Shown in pieces: positions 1 to 10,200 of a DNA stretch of 64,000 bases. Source of the DNA: Craterostigma plantagineum (Eukaryota; Streptophyta; Magnoliopsida; Lamiales; Linderniaceae); NCBI GenBank assembly GCA_027422505.1, contig JAPQWV010000484.1, positions 1-64,000 of the forward strand, read 5' to 3'. Within the stretch, counting starts at the first letter, position 1. Each line of letters opens with the position of its first letter. Both the position numbers and the translations under genes were made by a program. The notes below the pieces were generated by a model that was not told the DNA's origin, did no database searches, and worked only from the letters and a program-made list of their open reading frames with translations.

Positions 1-657
1 TTGCATTCACCATTTGATCGGAAAAATACGGCGTACAAATCATAGGGATGCCTTGGCAAATACCCTCGAGAGTTGAATTCCACCCCATGTGTATCCAGAA
101 CGCCCCGATTGAAGGATGTGCTAAAACCTCCAATTGAGGAGCCCATCTCACTATGTGTCCTCTTCCATTTAAAGAAGCTAAGTAATCACTTGGTAATGCT
201 TCGAGCCAGTCGAAGCCCTTAACGGATTTGGGTCTTACAACCCATAAAAAAGGGCAATTACTGTTTGCTAATCCCCAAGCAATTTCCAAGTGTTCGTCTT
301 TCTCTATGGCTGTAATACTACCAAAGCTGACATATATTACTGATCTTGGTTCTTGCTCGTTTAGCCAAGGGATCGTCGTTCCATCGGGTTTGAGCAAGCT
401 GCTTGAAGCTGATGGGAAATATTTGTAGAAAGGGCCTATTGGGATTATAGGGAGATGGAATTCATGACGAAGTGCTTCGATAGCTACGTCCTCGAGTTCT
501 TGGAAGCTGTTGAATATGATTCCCGAAGAAGTTGTAGATTCTTCCACTAGTGCTTTGATGAAATGGTAGAATTTATCAAGGTCAGGTACGTTGTGGAAAG
601 GAAGGTCTTTGACTCTCAGAGGCGGGAGTTCTATGACTGGATCGTGGAGCTTATTTG
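1..657 (-). CDS. UDP-glycosyltransferase (UGT76-like), exon 2 (3' end beyond window)
   Basis: This is the C-terminal UDP-sugar-binding half of the same gene. The acceptor is a TAG at 660-658 and the frame is open to base 1, so the gene is truncated only by the window edge. Recognisable parts are VIYVSFGSIA (the donor-domain entry) and the PSPG box, which begins WAPQLEVLAHPSIGAFW and continues to the final Asp-Gln pair (SDQ). The box reads HMGWNST where family members most often have HCGWNST. This position varies within UGT76 (Cys, Asn or Ser are known), so Met is unusual but not disabling by itself. No frameshift or stop is visible, so the gene looks functional. Confidence 0.88.
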
Positions 658-970
658 CTAATTATGTCCAAAGAAAACTTGCATTATTCACGGATAATAA
701 AGAAGTAATGAAGACGTAGCAGCAAAAACGAATCAGGCTCATTCAGGAAATTTAACAAGCACATAATGGGCCATAATGTAGAGCCTACAGTGATAGGGTA
801 TAAATCGAACAACACCTCGAAAATTAGAAAATTCTTCGAGGTGCGATTTAAAGAAAAACAACTGAATCACGCCCAGTAGAACAAAGAGCATTAAATTTCC
901 CAGCAATCATGCAATTCTCGTGCCTTGGAAGGCTAATGAATTAGTCAACAAAATGTAAAAGAAAACGTAC

Positions 971-1442
971 CTTCCATTGGGAGATAACCCTTTTTCAGAA
1001 GCGTCGAGAGCATAGTAAAAATCCTGAAATTCGCCACGCCAGAGGTCCTCAACACGAACCTCTTCAAGCCAAAACTCTCCGCCACTTGTCTCGTGAAATG
1101 CAGCGATGGATCAGAGATCAAGGCGGCGTAATCATCAGAATCAGACGACAAGAGTTCGCTCAAACAGTTCGTGAAAGGCTGCAGACATCTACTGTTGATG
1201 AGGTAAGCAAGATCGAACACGGACAGTCCCAATGTGTCGGCTTCAGACAAATCGTCATCGATGGGTCTGAAGTTAAAATGAGGATAGTTAAGATGGTCGG
1301 GAGCGTTGAACTTCGTGTGTATGACGGTGATGGAGAACGAGCCACCGTTTGATTGACGATGGAGAATATCTGCGAGTTGAAGGATGGGCGTTATGTGGCC
1401 TTGTAATGGTAGTGGGAAGAAGAGAAGGTGTTTCTTCGACAT
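971..1442 (-). CDS. UDP-glycosyltransferase (UGT76-like), exon 1
   Basis: This exon encodes the N-terminal acceptor-binding half of a plant family-1 glycosyltransferase, a cytosolic enzyme that transfers sugar from UDP-sugar to small molecules. The start codon at 1442 opens with MSKKHLLFFPLPLQGHITP, the classic first strand and loop, and the His of GHITP (about residue 16) is the catalytic base position. LISDPSLHFTRQVAESFGL near residue 110 carries the partner Asp. The exon ends at a GGAAG|GTACG donor (intron from 970 down to 658) in phase 1. Joined to exon 2 it gives an in-frame YLPMEANKLHDP. Single-intron structure and motifs suit the UGT76 group. The acceptor substrate cannot be told from sequence. 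Confidence 0.9.
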
Positions 1443-1590
1443 TATTCAAGGAATAATTTTGAGTCGATGCGATAGGATAATTGTATACAGATGGACCATC
1501 TATAAGTCAGTTTATGTACTGGATAGAAAGTTGTATTTGTAGAAAGTTGTATTTGTGTTTACTTTGCTATAAAAATGTGATTTAATTCCA
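1443..1590 (-). promoter_or_regulatory. Remaining proximal promoter/5'UTR of the UGT gene
   Basis: Only 148 bp separate the UGT start codon from the 9-bp direct repeat that marks the edge of the large MULE. The stretch is AT-rich. A weak TATA-like CTTATAGA lies about 60 bp upstream of the ATG on the minus strand, but no convincing promoter element can be named. Any upstream control region now lies beyond 34 kb or has been replaced by element DNA. Confidence 0.4.
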
Positions 1591-1692
1591 TTATTTTAAG
1601 GCAAATCTACTCATAAATCCGCATATCTCTAACTATCCATCAACTAACTCCTCTCTTTCAATTCATTTATCATCAAACTCCCCGTTTCAAAC
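1591..1692 (+). repeat. Left target-site duplication (1591-1599) and terminal inverted repeat of the MULE
   Basis: TTATTTTAA is followed by a pyrimidine/adenine-rich ~93-bp end. It aligns with the inverted right end, including the blocks ATCAACTAACTCC (left, near 1640) and ATCAAACTCC (near 1670) followed by TTTCAAA. By eye roughly two thirds of positions match. The extreme end lacks two of the four G residues seen at the right end. Confidence 0.68.
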
Positions 1693-1820
1693 TTTTAAAT
1701 TACATAGCTACCTATGGACAACTTTAACCTTATCAAAACAATAATATTACCAAAAACCATTGAATGCTCACACCCTTCTCGTTCACTTTCAAAATCCAAT
1801 GTAAACCATCGAAGAAGACG

Positions 1821-1886
1821 GAGAATGATAGAACGAGGCAGAGAACGATAGAATGAGGCAGAGTACGATAGAACGAGGCAGAGAAC
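1821..1886 (+). repeat. 20-bp minisatellite, about 3.3 copies
   Basis: Units GAGAATGATAGAACGAGGCA, GAGAACGATAGAATGAGGCA and GAGTACGATAGAACGAGGCA stand head to tail just inside the left MULE end, followed by a partial fourth unit. Tandem repeats near the ends are often seen in MULEs. Confidence 0.9.
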
Positions 1887-2285
1887 AAGCCGGGACAGAG
1901 AACGACACGAGACAGAAAGAGCAAGTTTCGACTGTAAGTGTGCGTTTTATTTTTTGATTTTTTTTGGAATTTGGGATTAATCTAGAGCTTAGGGCTTCGA
2001 TAAGTGCATTTCTTCAACGATTCCATGTTGTGCAATGTTAATTTGGGATTTATTTTTCGTTGTTCGATTCGGGGTTTTGATATCTTTCAAATTAGTGATT
2101 TTAGCTTCTACTACGCTTTAGATAAAATATCATAAAGGTTTTGCATTTGTACCTGTCTCGGTACGAGGCTCGGTTGTTTGTTGTCTTGATACCGTATATT
2201 ACTTGAATTGGTACTGTTTGTTCATGTTTTTGGGTACTGCATTACATAATTAGCGGTACTGTAAATTCGTTATTTATTTATGTAG

Positions 2286-2474
2286 ACGAGAGAGAAGAAT
2301 CCGGAGGGCATGGATTGCGGCGTACATGTTGCAATGTCCATGGATAACTACATCGTCGGACCTACAGATCGTGGAAGGTATCTTGACGATGTCGAAGTCG
2401 AAGCATATCGTTGCTCCATGGCATCCACAATACTTAGAGATCCGAGTGGGTTTATGTTCCACTTGTTTGAATGA
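2286..2474 (+). pseudogene. Ulp1-type (C48) cysteine protease, last-exon remnant
   Basis: After a TTTATGTAG acceptor the frame is open for 62 codons to a TGA at 2472-2474. It contains MDCGVHVAMSMDNYIV. The DCGV(H/F)V core is the catalytic-Cys segment of SUMO-protease-like C48 peptidases, and the short helical tail to LFHLFE-like residues suits the family's C-terminus. The catalytic His and Asp segments are not found upstream, so this is an isolated final exon. It lies directly before the first satellite units, so the satellite occupies what would be the region 3' of the Ulp1 gene. Confidence 0.6.
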
Positions 2475-2599
2475 TATTATCTATTTGTAAGATTTTAGAC
2501 TTGTTGAGACTGATATGTTGTTCAGAGGTAGAGGTTTTGTGAACCTGTTCTTGAACATTTTTTATGTTTCTAAGGTTGAGGATCTGCTTGGTTTAGGCT

Positions 2600-3831
2600 C
2601 CAATTATTGTTGTACCTGAAAACCGCTTGTAGTACCAATTTACATATGTTTGTAGTATCAATATATAGATTTTTGTGGTACCGTATCATAAGCTAATACC
2701 ATACGTAGGTTACTTGTAGTATTTTTTCGTACCATGTGTAACTATCGAGACTCCTACACTAAAAACGCTTGTAGTACCAATATACATATGTTTGTTGTAC
2801 CAATATATAGATGTTTGCGGTACCGTATCGTGAGCTACTGTAGTACCATAAGTAGGTTACTTGTAGTATCTTTCCGTACCATGTGTAACGATCGGACTGC
2901 TACTCTAAAAACGCTTGTAGTACCAATATACAGACATTTCTAGTACCATAACATATGCCAATGTAGTACCATGCATAGGTTACTTGTATCATTTTTGTAC
3001 CACGTTTTTAATTATCGAAAACACGTAGATTATTGTGCAAGTAAGGCATGCGAGCTTCCAAAATACGTCACATAATAGAATTAAACACACGTAACATAAA
3101 ATATAAACACTAACTTTCGATCGATAAAAAAGCTTGACCATAGAGTAAGATCTTCTTACTAGTATCATAATAAGTAGAAAGAAAGTTGGGGTTTAAACGT
3201 AATAATCTCTAATTCTAAATATTAACTCACCAATATTGATGCCAAATCATCACTAAAGTATTTATAATTATGGTAAATAATCCCGGAGCAAAAATAATTC
3301 GGACGGCGTCGAAAAATTCGTACCCAAATTTATAGTGCCAACACACATATGTTTGTAGTACCGACATATAGACGTTTGCGGTACCGTATCAGAGCTACTG
3401 TAGTACCATACGTACGTTACTTGTAGTATCTTTATGTACCATGTGTAACTATCGAGACTCCTACCCCAAAAACGCTTGTAGTACCATATACAGATGTTTG
3501 TAGTACCAACATATAGATTTTCGAAGTACCATAACATATGCTAGTGTAGTACAATGCGTAGGTTACTTTTAGTATCATTTTCGTACCACGTTTTTAATTA
3601 TCGAAAACACGTAGATTATTGTGCAAATAAGGCATGCGAACTTCCAAAATACGTCAACAAATACAATTAAACACACGATAGCATAAAATATAAACACTAA
3701 CTTTCGATCAACAAAAAACCTTGACTATGTAGTAAGATCTTCTTACTAGTATCATAACAAGTAGAAAGAAAGTTGGGATTTCAACGTAATAATCCCTAAT
3801 TCTAAATATTAACCCGCCAATATTTAACTCT
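2600..3831 (+). repeat. Satellite, first block (diverged monomers)
   Basis: Tandem units contain the words GTAGTACCAATATACA, CTAGTGTAGTACCAT and GGTTACTTGTAGTATC, then a longer single-copy part that includes ATCGAAAACACGTAGATTATT. The first monomer has three consecutive sub-repeats (near 2613, 2768 and 2908). The next starts at 3294 and has two. The block is interrupted by the chromovirus. Subtracting the inserted DNA restores a 591-bp spacing to the next landmark at 7253. Confidence 0.9.
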
Positions 3832-5018
3832 TGTCACGCCGAAAAGGACTTTTTTTTGCAAACTCCCAAACCTCAAACGCGCGCAACACGGCTCTTCCTT
3901 GGCTTACTCCGCACGCGCGCTTCGTAACCAAGGCAAGACACGCCCTCACGGTACTCGCCTTTGCCCAAACGGAAACTAAAGACAAGTAATATAGCCGAAG
4001 GGCCAGCCGACTCAATCTCGGCCTTTCTTTATTTCGCACAAAGAAATTACAATAGGACTTGAATGGATCGGACACGCCCCGAACTCGCTCGACTCGATTG
4101 CTCACAAGTCTACCCAAATCCTATCGTCCTTTCGACACGGGATCTTACACGCTAAAATCCCTCGTCGAAACTGCCCCGAATGCAATCTCGACAACCCTTG
4201 GAACACTCGACAAACTCGCACAAATTCGCCAAGTGATTCGCTCTCGAAAACGCCGTCGCTCGATGTCTTCTTTGGCTTGGGCGAATGGGGCTATTTATAG
4301 GCACTAAGTTTCCTTTTGTGACTTGGTAAAGATCTCCCCCAAAGATCTCCATATCTTGTTTTCCATATCTCCTAAATATAGTAAATATGGAAACAAGATC
4401 TCCCTAAAAGATCTCAAACCTTTTTGGGCCAAATCACCTTCCGGAAGCTTCCTTGGACTCGGCAAGCTGCTGCCCCGCCATCGTCCCGCGCGCCTATCTC
4501 CTCGCCCAGCCCCGCGCGCCAAGTGCCGCGCGCGCACAGTGCCGCGCGCGCACATCCGCCAAGCCGCGCCGTGGTGTCGCCCCGCTGGTCCGCCCGAATG
4601 GCCTGGTCTCGGCCCCGGCAGGCAGCACGCCTGTGCGCTGCCGCCCTGGCCTGGTCGCGGTCCGGCCGTGGCCCTGGCTGGCCCGACCCGACCCGACCCT
4701 TCACCGACCCGACCCGATCCGACCCGCTCCGTCTTCCAACCCGCTCCGTCTTGACCCGGCCCGACCCGCTTTGGGCTGACCCGCCTCGGCCCATGGTCCG
4801 ACCCGTGGGTCGACCCGCCGCTCCAAGGGTTGGCCGCGCCGTCGCCGGCGTGGCCCGTGTCGTCCCGTCGATTGCCGCTCCGAACCTATGCGTCCCGAAC
4901 GTTCCCCCAATCTCCGGAAATTGTCTAAGTGTCGTAAAGACTCCGTGCCTTAGCCGCGCACGCCTTCGTTTGGTAAACCTGTCGAAGACCCAGGTTAGTG
5001 GAACTTACGTTCGTGACA
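3832..5018 (-). repeat. 3' LTR of the chromovirus (1187 bp)
   Basis: Bounded on the minus strand by TGTCACG (at 5018) and CGTGACA (at 3832), a 7-bp inverted pair of TG...CA form. A purine tract (5019-5034, minus strand ending GGGGGGGAGGG) directly precedes it. The part at 4670-4780 is a GACCC/GGGTC pentanucleotide-rich stretch. The long overlapping open frames here on both strands are composition artefacts. Confidence 0.88.
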
Positions 5019-5039
5019 CCCTCCCCCCCGGGAAAAGTC

Positions 5040-6480
5040 GGCGGCCCCGTCGACATCCGTTGTCCGTAGCCCGCACCGTGCCTCCAGTTCCAATATGCCG
5101 CAACCTCCTCCCCGAATTGCGCAATGTCCGTGAACTTCTCCCACGAAGTCTCGGACGGATCCTCCCCGCTCCATAAGACCAAGAACCCGTTCAAGCCTCC
5201 CGCCCGCCGATGGTCGAGAATGCTGAAAATTCTTCGATCGTACGCCTTAAGTGCCGCCTCTGGCACGCGCGTCGTAGCCTCCCTCGAATCTCACCGGGGT
5301 GATACTTCTTCAAAAGACTTACAAGGAACACCGGATGGATCTTCATGCGGTCCGGTAGCTTTAGCCGATAGGCCACCCTTCCGATTCGAGCCTCCACCTC
5401 GAACAGCCCATCGTACTTCAGCATTAGGCTGCGGGACAAGTTCGCCTTCTTGCCCGCAGCGCCCGCGCTCCACATGTGCGGCCGCAACTTGAGCATCACT
5501 TGCTCGCCAACTTCGAACTCCACCTCGCGCCGACGTTGGTCTGCGTACTTCTTCATACGTCGTTGCGCCTTTGCCATGCTATCCTTGGCCACGGTCCAGA
5601 GCTCGTGTCTGGTCCACGCGAACCTGTAAGCCGTCGGGCAGTCGCCGATCATCTTTGTCGCCACGACCGCCGGTTGGTTCGGACGAAACCCGTACACCAT
5701 CTCGAACGGGCTAACCTTCGTCGCCGATGACTCGTGCAAGTTGTAACTAAATTGAGCCGCGTCGAGCAAGTCGACCCAATTAGTTTGGCTCACCGAGATA
5801 AAGTGCCGGAGATAGTCCTCCAAAGTCTGATTCGCCCGCTCCGTCTGGCCATCCGTCTGCGGGTGAAATGCGGTCGAGAACTTCAACTTCGTCCCAAGAA
5901 GCTTGAAGAGGAACGTCCAAAAGCGTCCCGTAAAACGCGCATCTCGATCGCTCACTATGGAAGTCGGCACGCCGTAGTACTTCACCACGTGCCCGAAGAA
6001 AATCTCCGCCGTCTCCTTCGCGGGGCACTCGATCGGTGCCGGCGCGAACACCGCCATCTTCGAAAACCTGTCCACACAAACAAGTATCGAACCGAACCCT
6101 CGGATCCATCGAAACCGACTCCCACGGTCTCGCTGGAATGGGTAGCGGCTGTAGCAAGCCGGCCTGCTTCCTTCGATCCGCCTTGTCCTGCTGGCACACC
6201 AAGCATGACCTCACTAGGCGTGAACATCGGCCCTCATCTTCGGCCAAATGAACTTCTTCGAAAGCAAGACGTACATCCGTCCCTCGCCCGGATGACCCGC
6301 CCAAAGTGTGTCGTGGTACTCGCGAACCAATTCCCGTCTAAGCTCGCCTTCGGGGACGTAGATCCGCCCGCCGTGGGCCACCAAGATCCCGTCCTCGAGC
6401 CAATATTGCCGCACCACGCCCTCGTTTACCTCCGAAACGAGCTTCTGATACGCCTTGTTCCCCTCCGCTGCCGCGCGCAC
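5040..6480 (-). pseudogene. Chromovirus integrase and chromodomain, broken
   Basis: In order on the minus strand: the zinc-binding His pair (EYHDTLWAGHP, near 6370) and CLVCQQDK (near 6200, other frame); the integrase core with MDRFSKMAVFAPAP, IVSDRDARFTGRFW and HPQTDGQTERANQTLE, which supply the D, D and E of the catalytic triad; an SH3-like tail ending KLPDRMKIHPVFLVSLLKKY; then, after a frameshift near 5290, ILDHRRAGGLNGFLVLW and ETSWEKF, a chromodomain. Chromodomains direct integration into particular chromatin. At least three frame changes or stops make it inactive. Confidence 0.9.
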
Positions 6481-6486
6481 CTTCCC

Positions 6487-7206
6487 CTAGAAGTCCGCGA
6501 CCGCCGAACTAAGTGCGGCCACAAAGGTCTCGACCCCTTTGCGGCTAAGAGCGTCGGCCACATCGTTGTGCCGACCCGGCTTGTGAATCGATTCGAAGTC
6601 GTACTCGCCTAAGAACTCCTGCCACCTCGCTTGCTTTGGAGACAACTTCTTTTGGGTCTTGAAGTATGTGTTGGCGACGTTGTCCGTCATGACTACGAAC
6701 TTCGTCCCCAACAAGTAGTGTCGCCACGTCTCCAAGCAATGGATCACCGCCGTCATTTCCTTCTCGTGGGTCAAGTATCGAGTCTCCGCCTCGTTGAACT
6801 TGCGACTCTCGTACGCCACGGGATGGCCTTCCTGTACGAGAACGCCCCCAAGGGCTTGCCCCGACGCATCGGTATGCACCTCAAAGGCCTTGGTGAAGTC
6901 CGCCAGCCTCAGCACCGGCTCGGACGCGAGTGCGCCCTTCAACTCCTCGAAGGCCGCCACCGCCTTCTCCGACCAAGTCCATTGTGCCCCCTTCTTCAGC
7001 ATGTCCATCAAAGGGCTCGCGATGTGCGAGTATCCCTTGATAAACCGCCGATAATAGTTCGCCATGCCCAAGAACGATCTCAACGCTGAAACGTTCTTCG
7101 GCCGCTCCCACTCGACCACGGCCAACACCTTCTTTGGGTCCATCCGAATCGATCCTCCCGATATGATGTGGCCTAGAAAGGAAATCTCGCTCAAGCCGAA
7201 TACCAA
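6487..7206 (-). pseudogene. Chromovirus RT end and RNase H
   Basis: The fragment opens in the last RT segment (VFGLSEISFLGHIISGG), followed by the connection YYRRFIKGYS. RNase H acidic residues are visible in VHTDASGQALGGVL, LTHEKEMTAV, MTDNVANTYF and NDVADALSR. A TAG at its end interrupts a frame that otherwise continues into the integrase. The RT catalytic YxDD lies in the missing part, so the piece cannot act alone. Confidence 0.9.
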
Positions 7207-10200
7207 ATCCAGTAAAATATTTATAACTATGGTAACATAGTCAGGAGAAAAAATAATTCGGACAGCGTCGAAAAATTCCTACCCAAATTTGTAGTACCAG
7301 CACACATATGTTTGTGATACCAATATATAGATGGCCGTAGTACCGTAACATATACTAGTGTAGTACCATGAGTAGGTTACTTCTAGTATCATTTTCGTAC
7401 CACGTTTTTAATTGTCGAAAACACGTAGATTATTGTGCAAATAAGGCATGCGGACTTCCAAAATATATCACATAATAGAACTAAACACATTGTAACATAA
7501 AATATAAACACTAACTTTCAATCAGTAAAAAACCTTGACTATGTAGTAAGATTTTCTTACTAGTCTAGTATCATATTAAGTAGAAAGAAAGTTGCGGCTT
7601 CAACGTAATAATCCCTAATCCTAAATATTAACCCACCAATGTTGATACCAAATCATCAGTAAAGTATTTATAACTATGGAACAGAGTCACAGACCAAAAA
7701 TAATTCGGACGGCGTCGAAAAATTCCTACCCCAAATTTGAGTACCTACATACATATGTCTGTAGTACCAACATATTGATGTTTGTGGTACCATATCGTAA
7801 GCTAGTGTAGTACCATACATAGGTTATTTATAGAATCTTTCCGCACCATGTGAAACTATCGAGACTCCTACCCTAAAAATGCTTGTAGTACCAATATACA
7901 GATGTTTGTAGTACCAATATATAAATGATCGTAGTACCATAAAATATGCTAGTGTAGTACCATGCGTGGGTTACTTGTAGTATCATTTTCGTACCACATT
8001 TTTAATTATCGAAAACACGTAGATTATTGTGCAAATAAGGCATGTGAACTTCCAAAGTACGTCACATAATAGAATTAAACACACGGTGACATAAAATATA
8101 GACACTAACTTTCAATCGATGAAAAATCTTGACTATGTAGTAAGATGTTCTTACTAGTATCATATTAAGTAGAAAAGAAAGTTGGGTTTTCAACGTAATA
8201 ATCCCTAATTCTAAGTATTAACCCACCAATGTTGATACCAAATCATCAGTAAAGTATATATAACTATGGTAACATAGTCACAGACCAAAAATAATTGACG
8301 GCGTCGAAAAATTCCTATCCAAATTTGTATTACCAACGTACATATATTTGCAGTACCAACATATAGACGTTTGTGGTACCATACCGTAAGCTAGTGTAGT
8401 TCCATATGTTGGTTACTTGTAGTATCTTTCTGCACCATGTGAAACTATCGAGACTCCTACCCTAAAAATACTTGTAGTACCAATATACAGATTTTGTATT
8501 AGCAATAATAAATGTTCGTAGTACCATACCATGTGCTAGTGTAGTACCATGCGTGCGTTACTTGTAGTATCATTTTCGTACCATGTTTTTAATTATCGAA
8601 AACACGTAGATTATTGCACAAATAAGGCATGTGAACTTCCAAAATACGTCACATAATAGAATTAAACACACGGTAATATAGACACTAACTTTCAGTCGAT
8701 CAAAAATCTTGACTATGTAGTAAGATGTTCTTACTAGTATCATAATAAGTAGAAAAGAAAGTTTGGGTTTTCAACGTAATAATCTCTAATTCTAAGTATT
8801 AACCCACCAATGTTGATACCAAATCATCAGTAAAATATATATAATTATGGTAACATAGTCACAGACCAAAAATAATTCGGACGGCGTCGAAAAATTCCTA
8901 CCCAAATCTGTAGTACCAACGTACATATATTTGCAGTACCAACATATAGACGTTTGTGGTGCCATACCGTAAGCTAGTGTAGTACCATACGTTGGTTACC
9001 TGTAGTATCTTTCTGCACCATGTGAAACTATCGAGACTCCTACCCTAAAAATACTTGTATTACCAATATACAGATTTTTGTAGTACCAATAATAAATGTT
9101 CGTAGTACCATAACATGTGCTATTGTAGTACCATGAGTGGGTTACTTGTAGTATCATTTTCCTACCACGTTTTTAATTATCGAAAACACGTAGATTATTG
9201 TTCAAATAATGCATGCGAACTTCCAAAAAATGTCACACAGTAGAACTAAACACACGGTAACATAAAATATAGACACTAACTTTCTATCGATCAAATATCT
9301 TGACTATGTACTAAGATGTTCTTACTTGTATCATAATAAGTAGAAAAGAAAGTTGGGTTTTCAACGTAATAATCCCTAATTGTAAATATTAACCCACCAA
9401 TGTTGATACCAAATCATCACTAAAGTATTTATAATTATGGTAACATAGTCACGAACCGAAAATAATTCGGACGGCATCGAAAAATTCCAACCCAAATCTG
9501 TAGTACCAACGTACATATATTTGCAGTACCAACATATAGACGTTTGTGGTACCATACCGTAAGCTAGTGTAGTACCATACGTTGGTTACCTGTAGTATCT
9601 TTCTGCACCATGTGAAACTAACGAGACTCCTACCCTAAAAATACTTGTATTACCAATATACAGATTTTTGTAGTACCAATAATAAATGTTCGTAGTACCA
9701 TAACATGTGCTAGTGTAGAACCGTGAGTGGGTTTAATTGTAGTATCATTTTCATACCACGTTTTTATTTATCGAAAACACGTAGATTATTGTGCAAATAA
9801 GGCATGTGAACTTCCAAAATATGTCACACAATAGAACTAAACACACGGTAACATAAAATATAGACACCAACTTTCAATCGATCAAAAATCTTGACTATGT
9901 ACTAAGATGTTCTTACTAGTATCATAATAAATAGAAAAGAAAGTTGGATTTTCAACGTAATAATCCCGAATTCTAAATATTAACCCACCAATGTTGATAC
10001 CAAATCATCACTAAAGTATTTATAATTATGGTAACATAGTCACGGATCGAAAATAATTCGGACGACTTAAAAAAATCCTATCCAAATTTGTAGTACCAAC
10101 ATACATATATTTGTAGTACCAACATGTAGATGTTTGTGGTACCATATCGTAAGCTAGTCTAGTACCATACGTTGGTTACTTGTAGTATCTTTCCGCACCA

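Larger units (their letters stand above)
3832..7199 (-). mobile_element. Ty3/gypsy chromovirus, 5'-truncated, nested in the satellite
   Basis: Read on the minus strand it runs from the end of RT through RNase H, integrase, chromodomain, polypurine tract and 3' LTR. Everything upstream (5' LTR, PBS, gag, protease and most of RT) is missing, and satellite resumes at about 7200. The reading frames carry a stop and several frameshifts. With one side deleted, no target-site duplication can be read. Its GC content is far above the AT-rich satellite around it. Confidence 0.9.

Noticed and set aside
4304..5176. Several long overlapping open frames on both strands with Arg/Pro/Gly-rich products
   Set aside because: They lie in the GC-rich chromovirus LTR with a GACCC repeat. 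Open frames on both strands come from composition, and none shows a domain.
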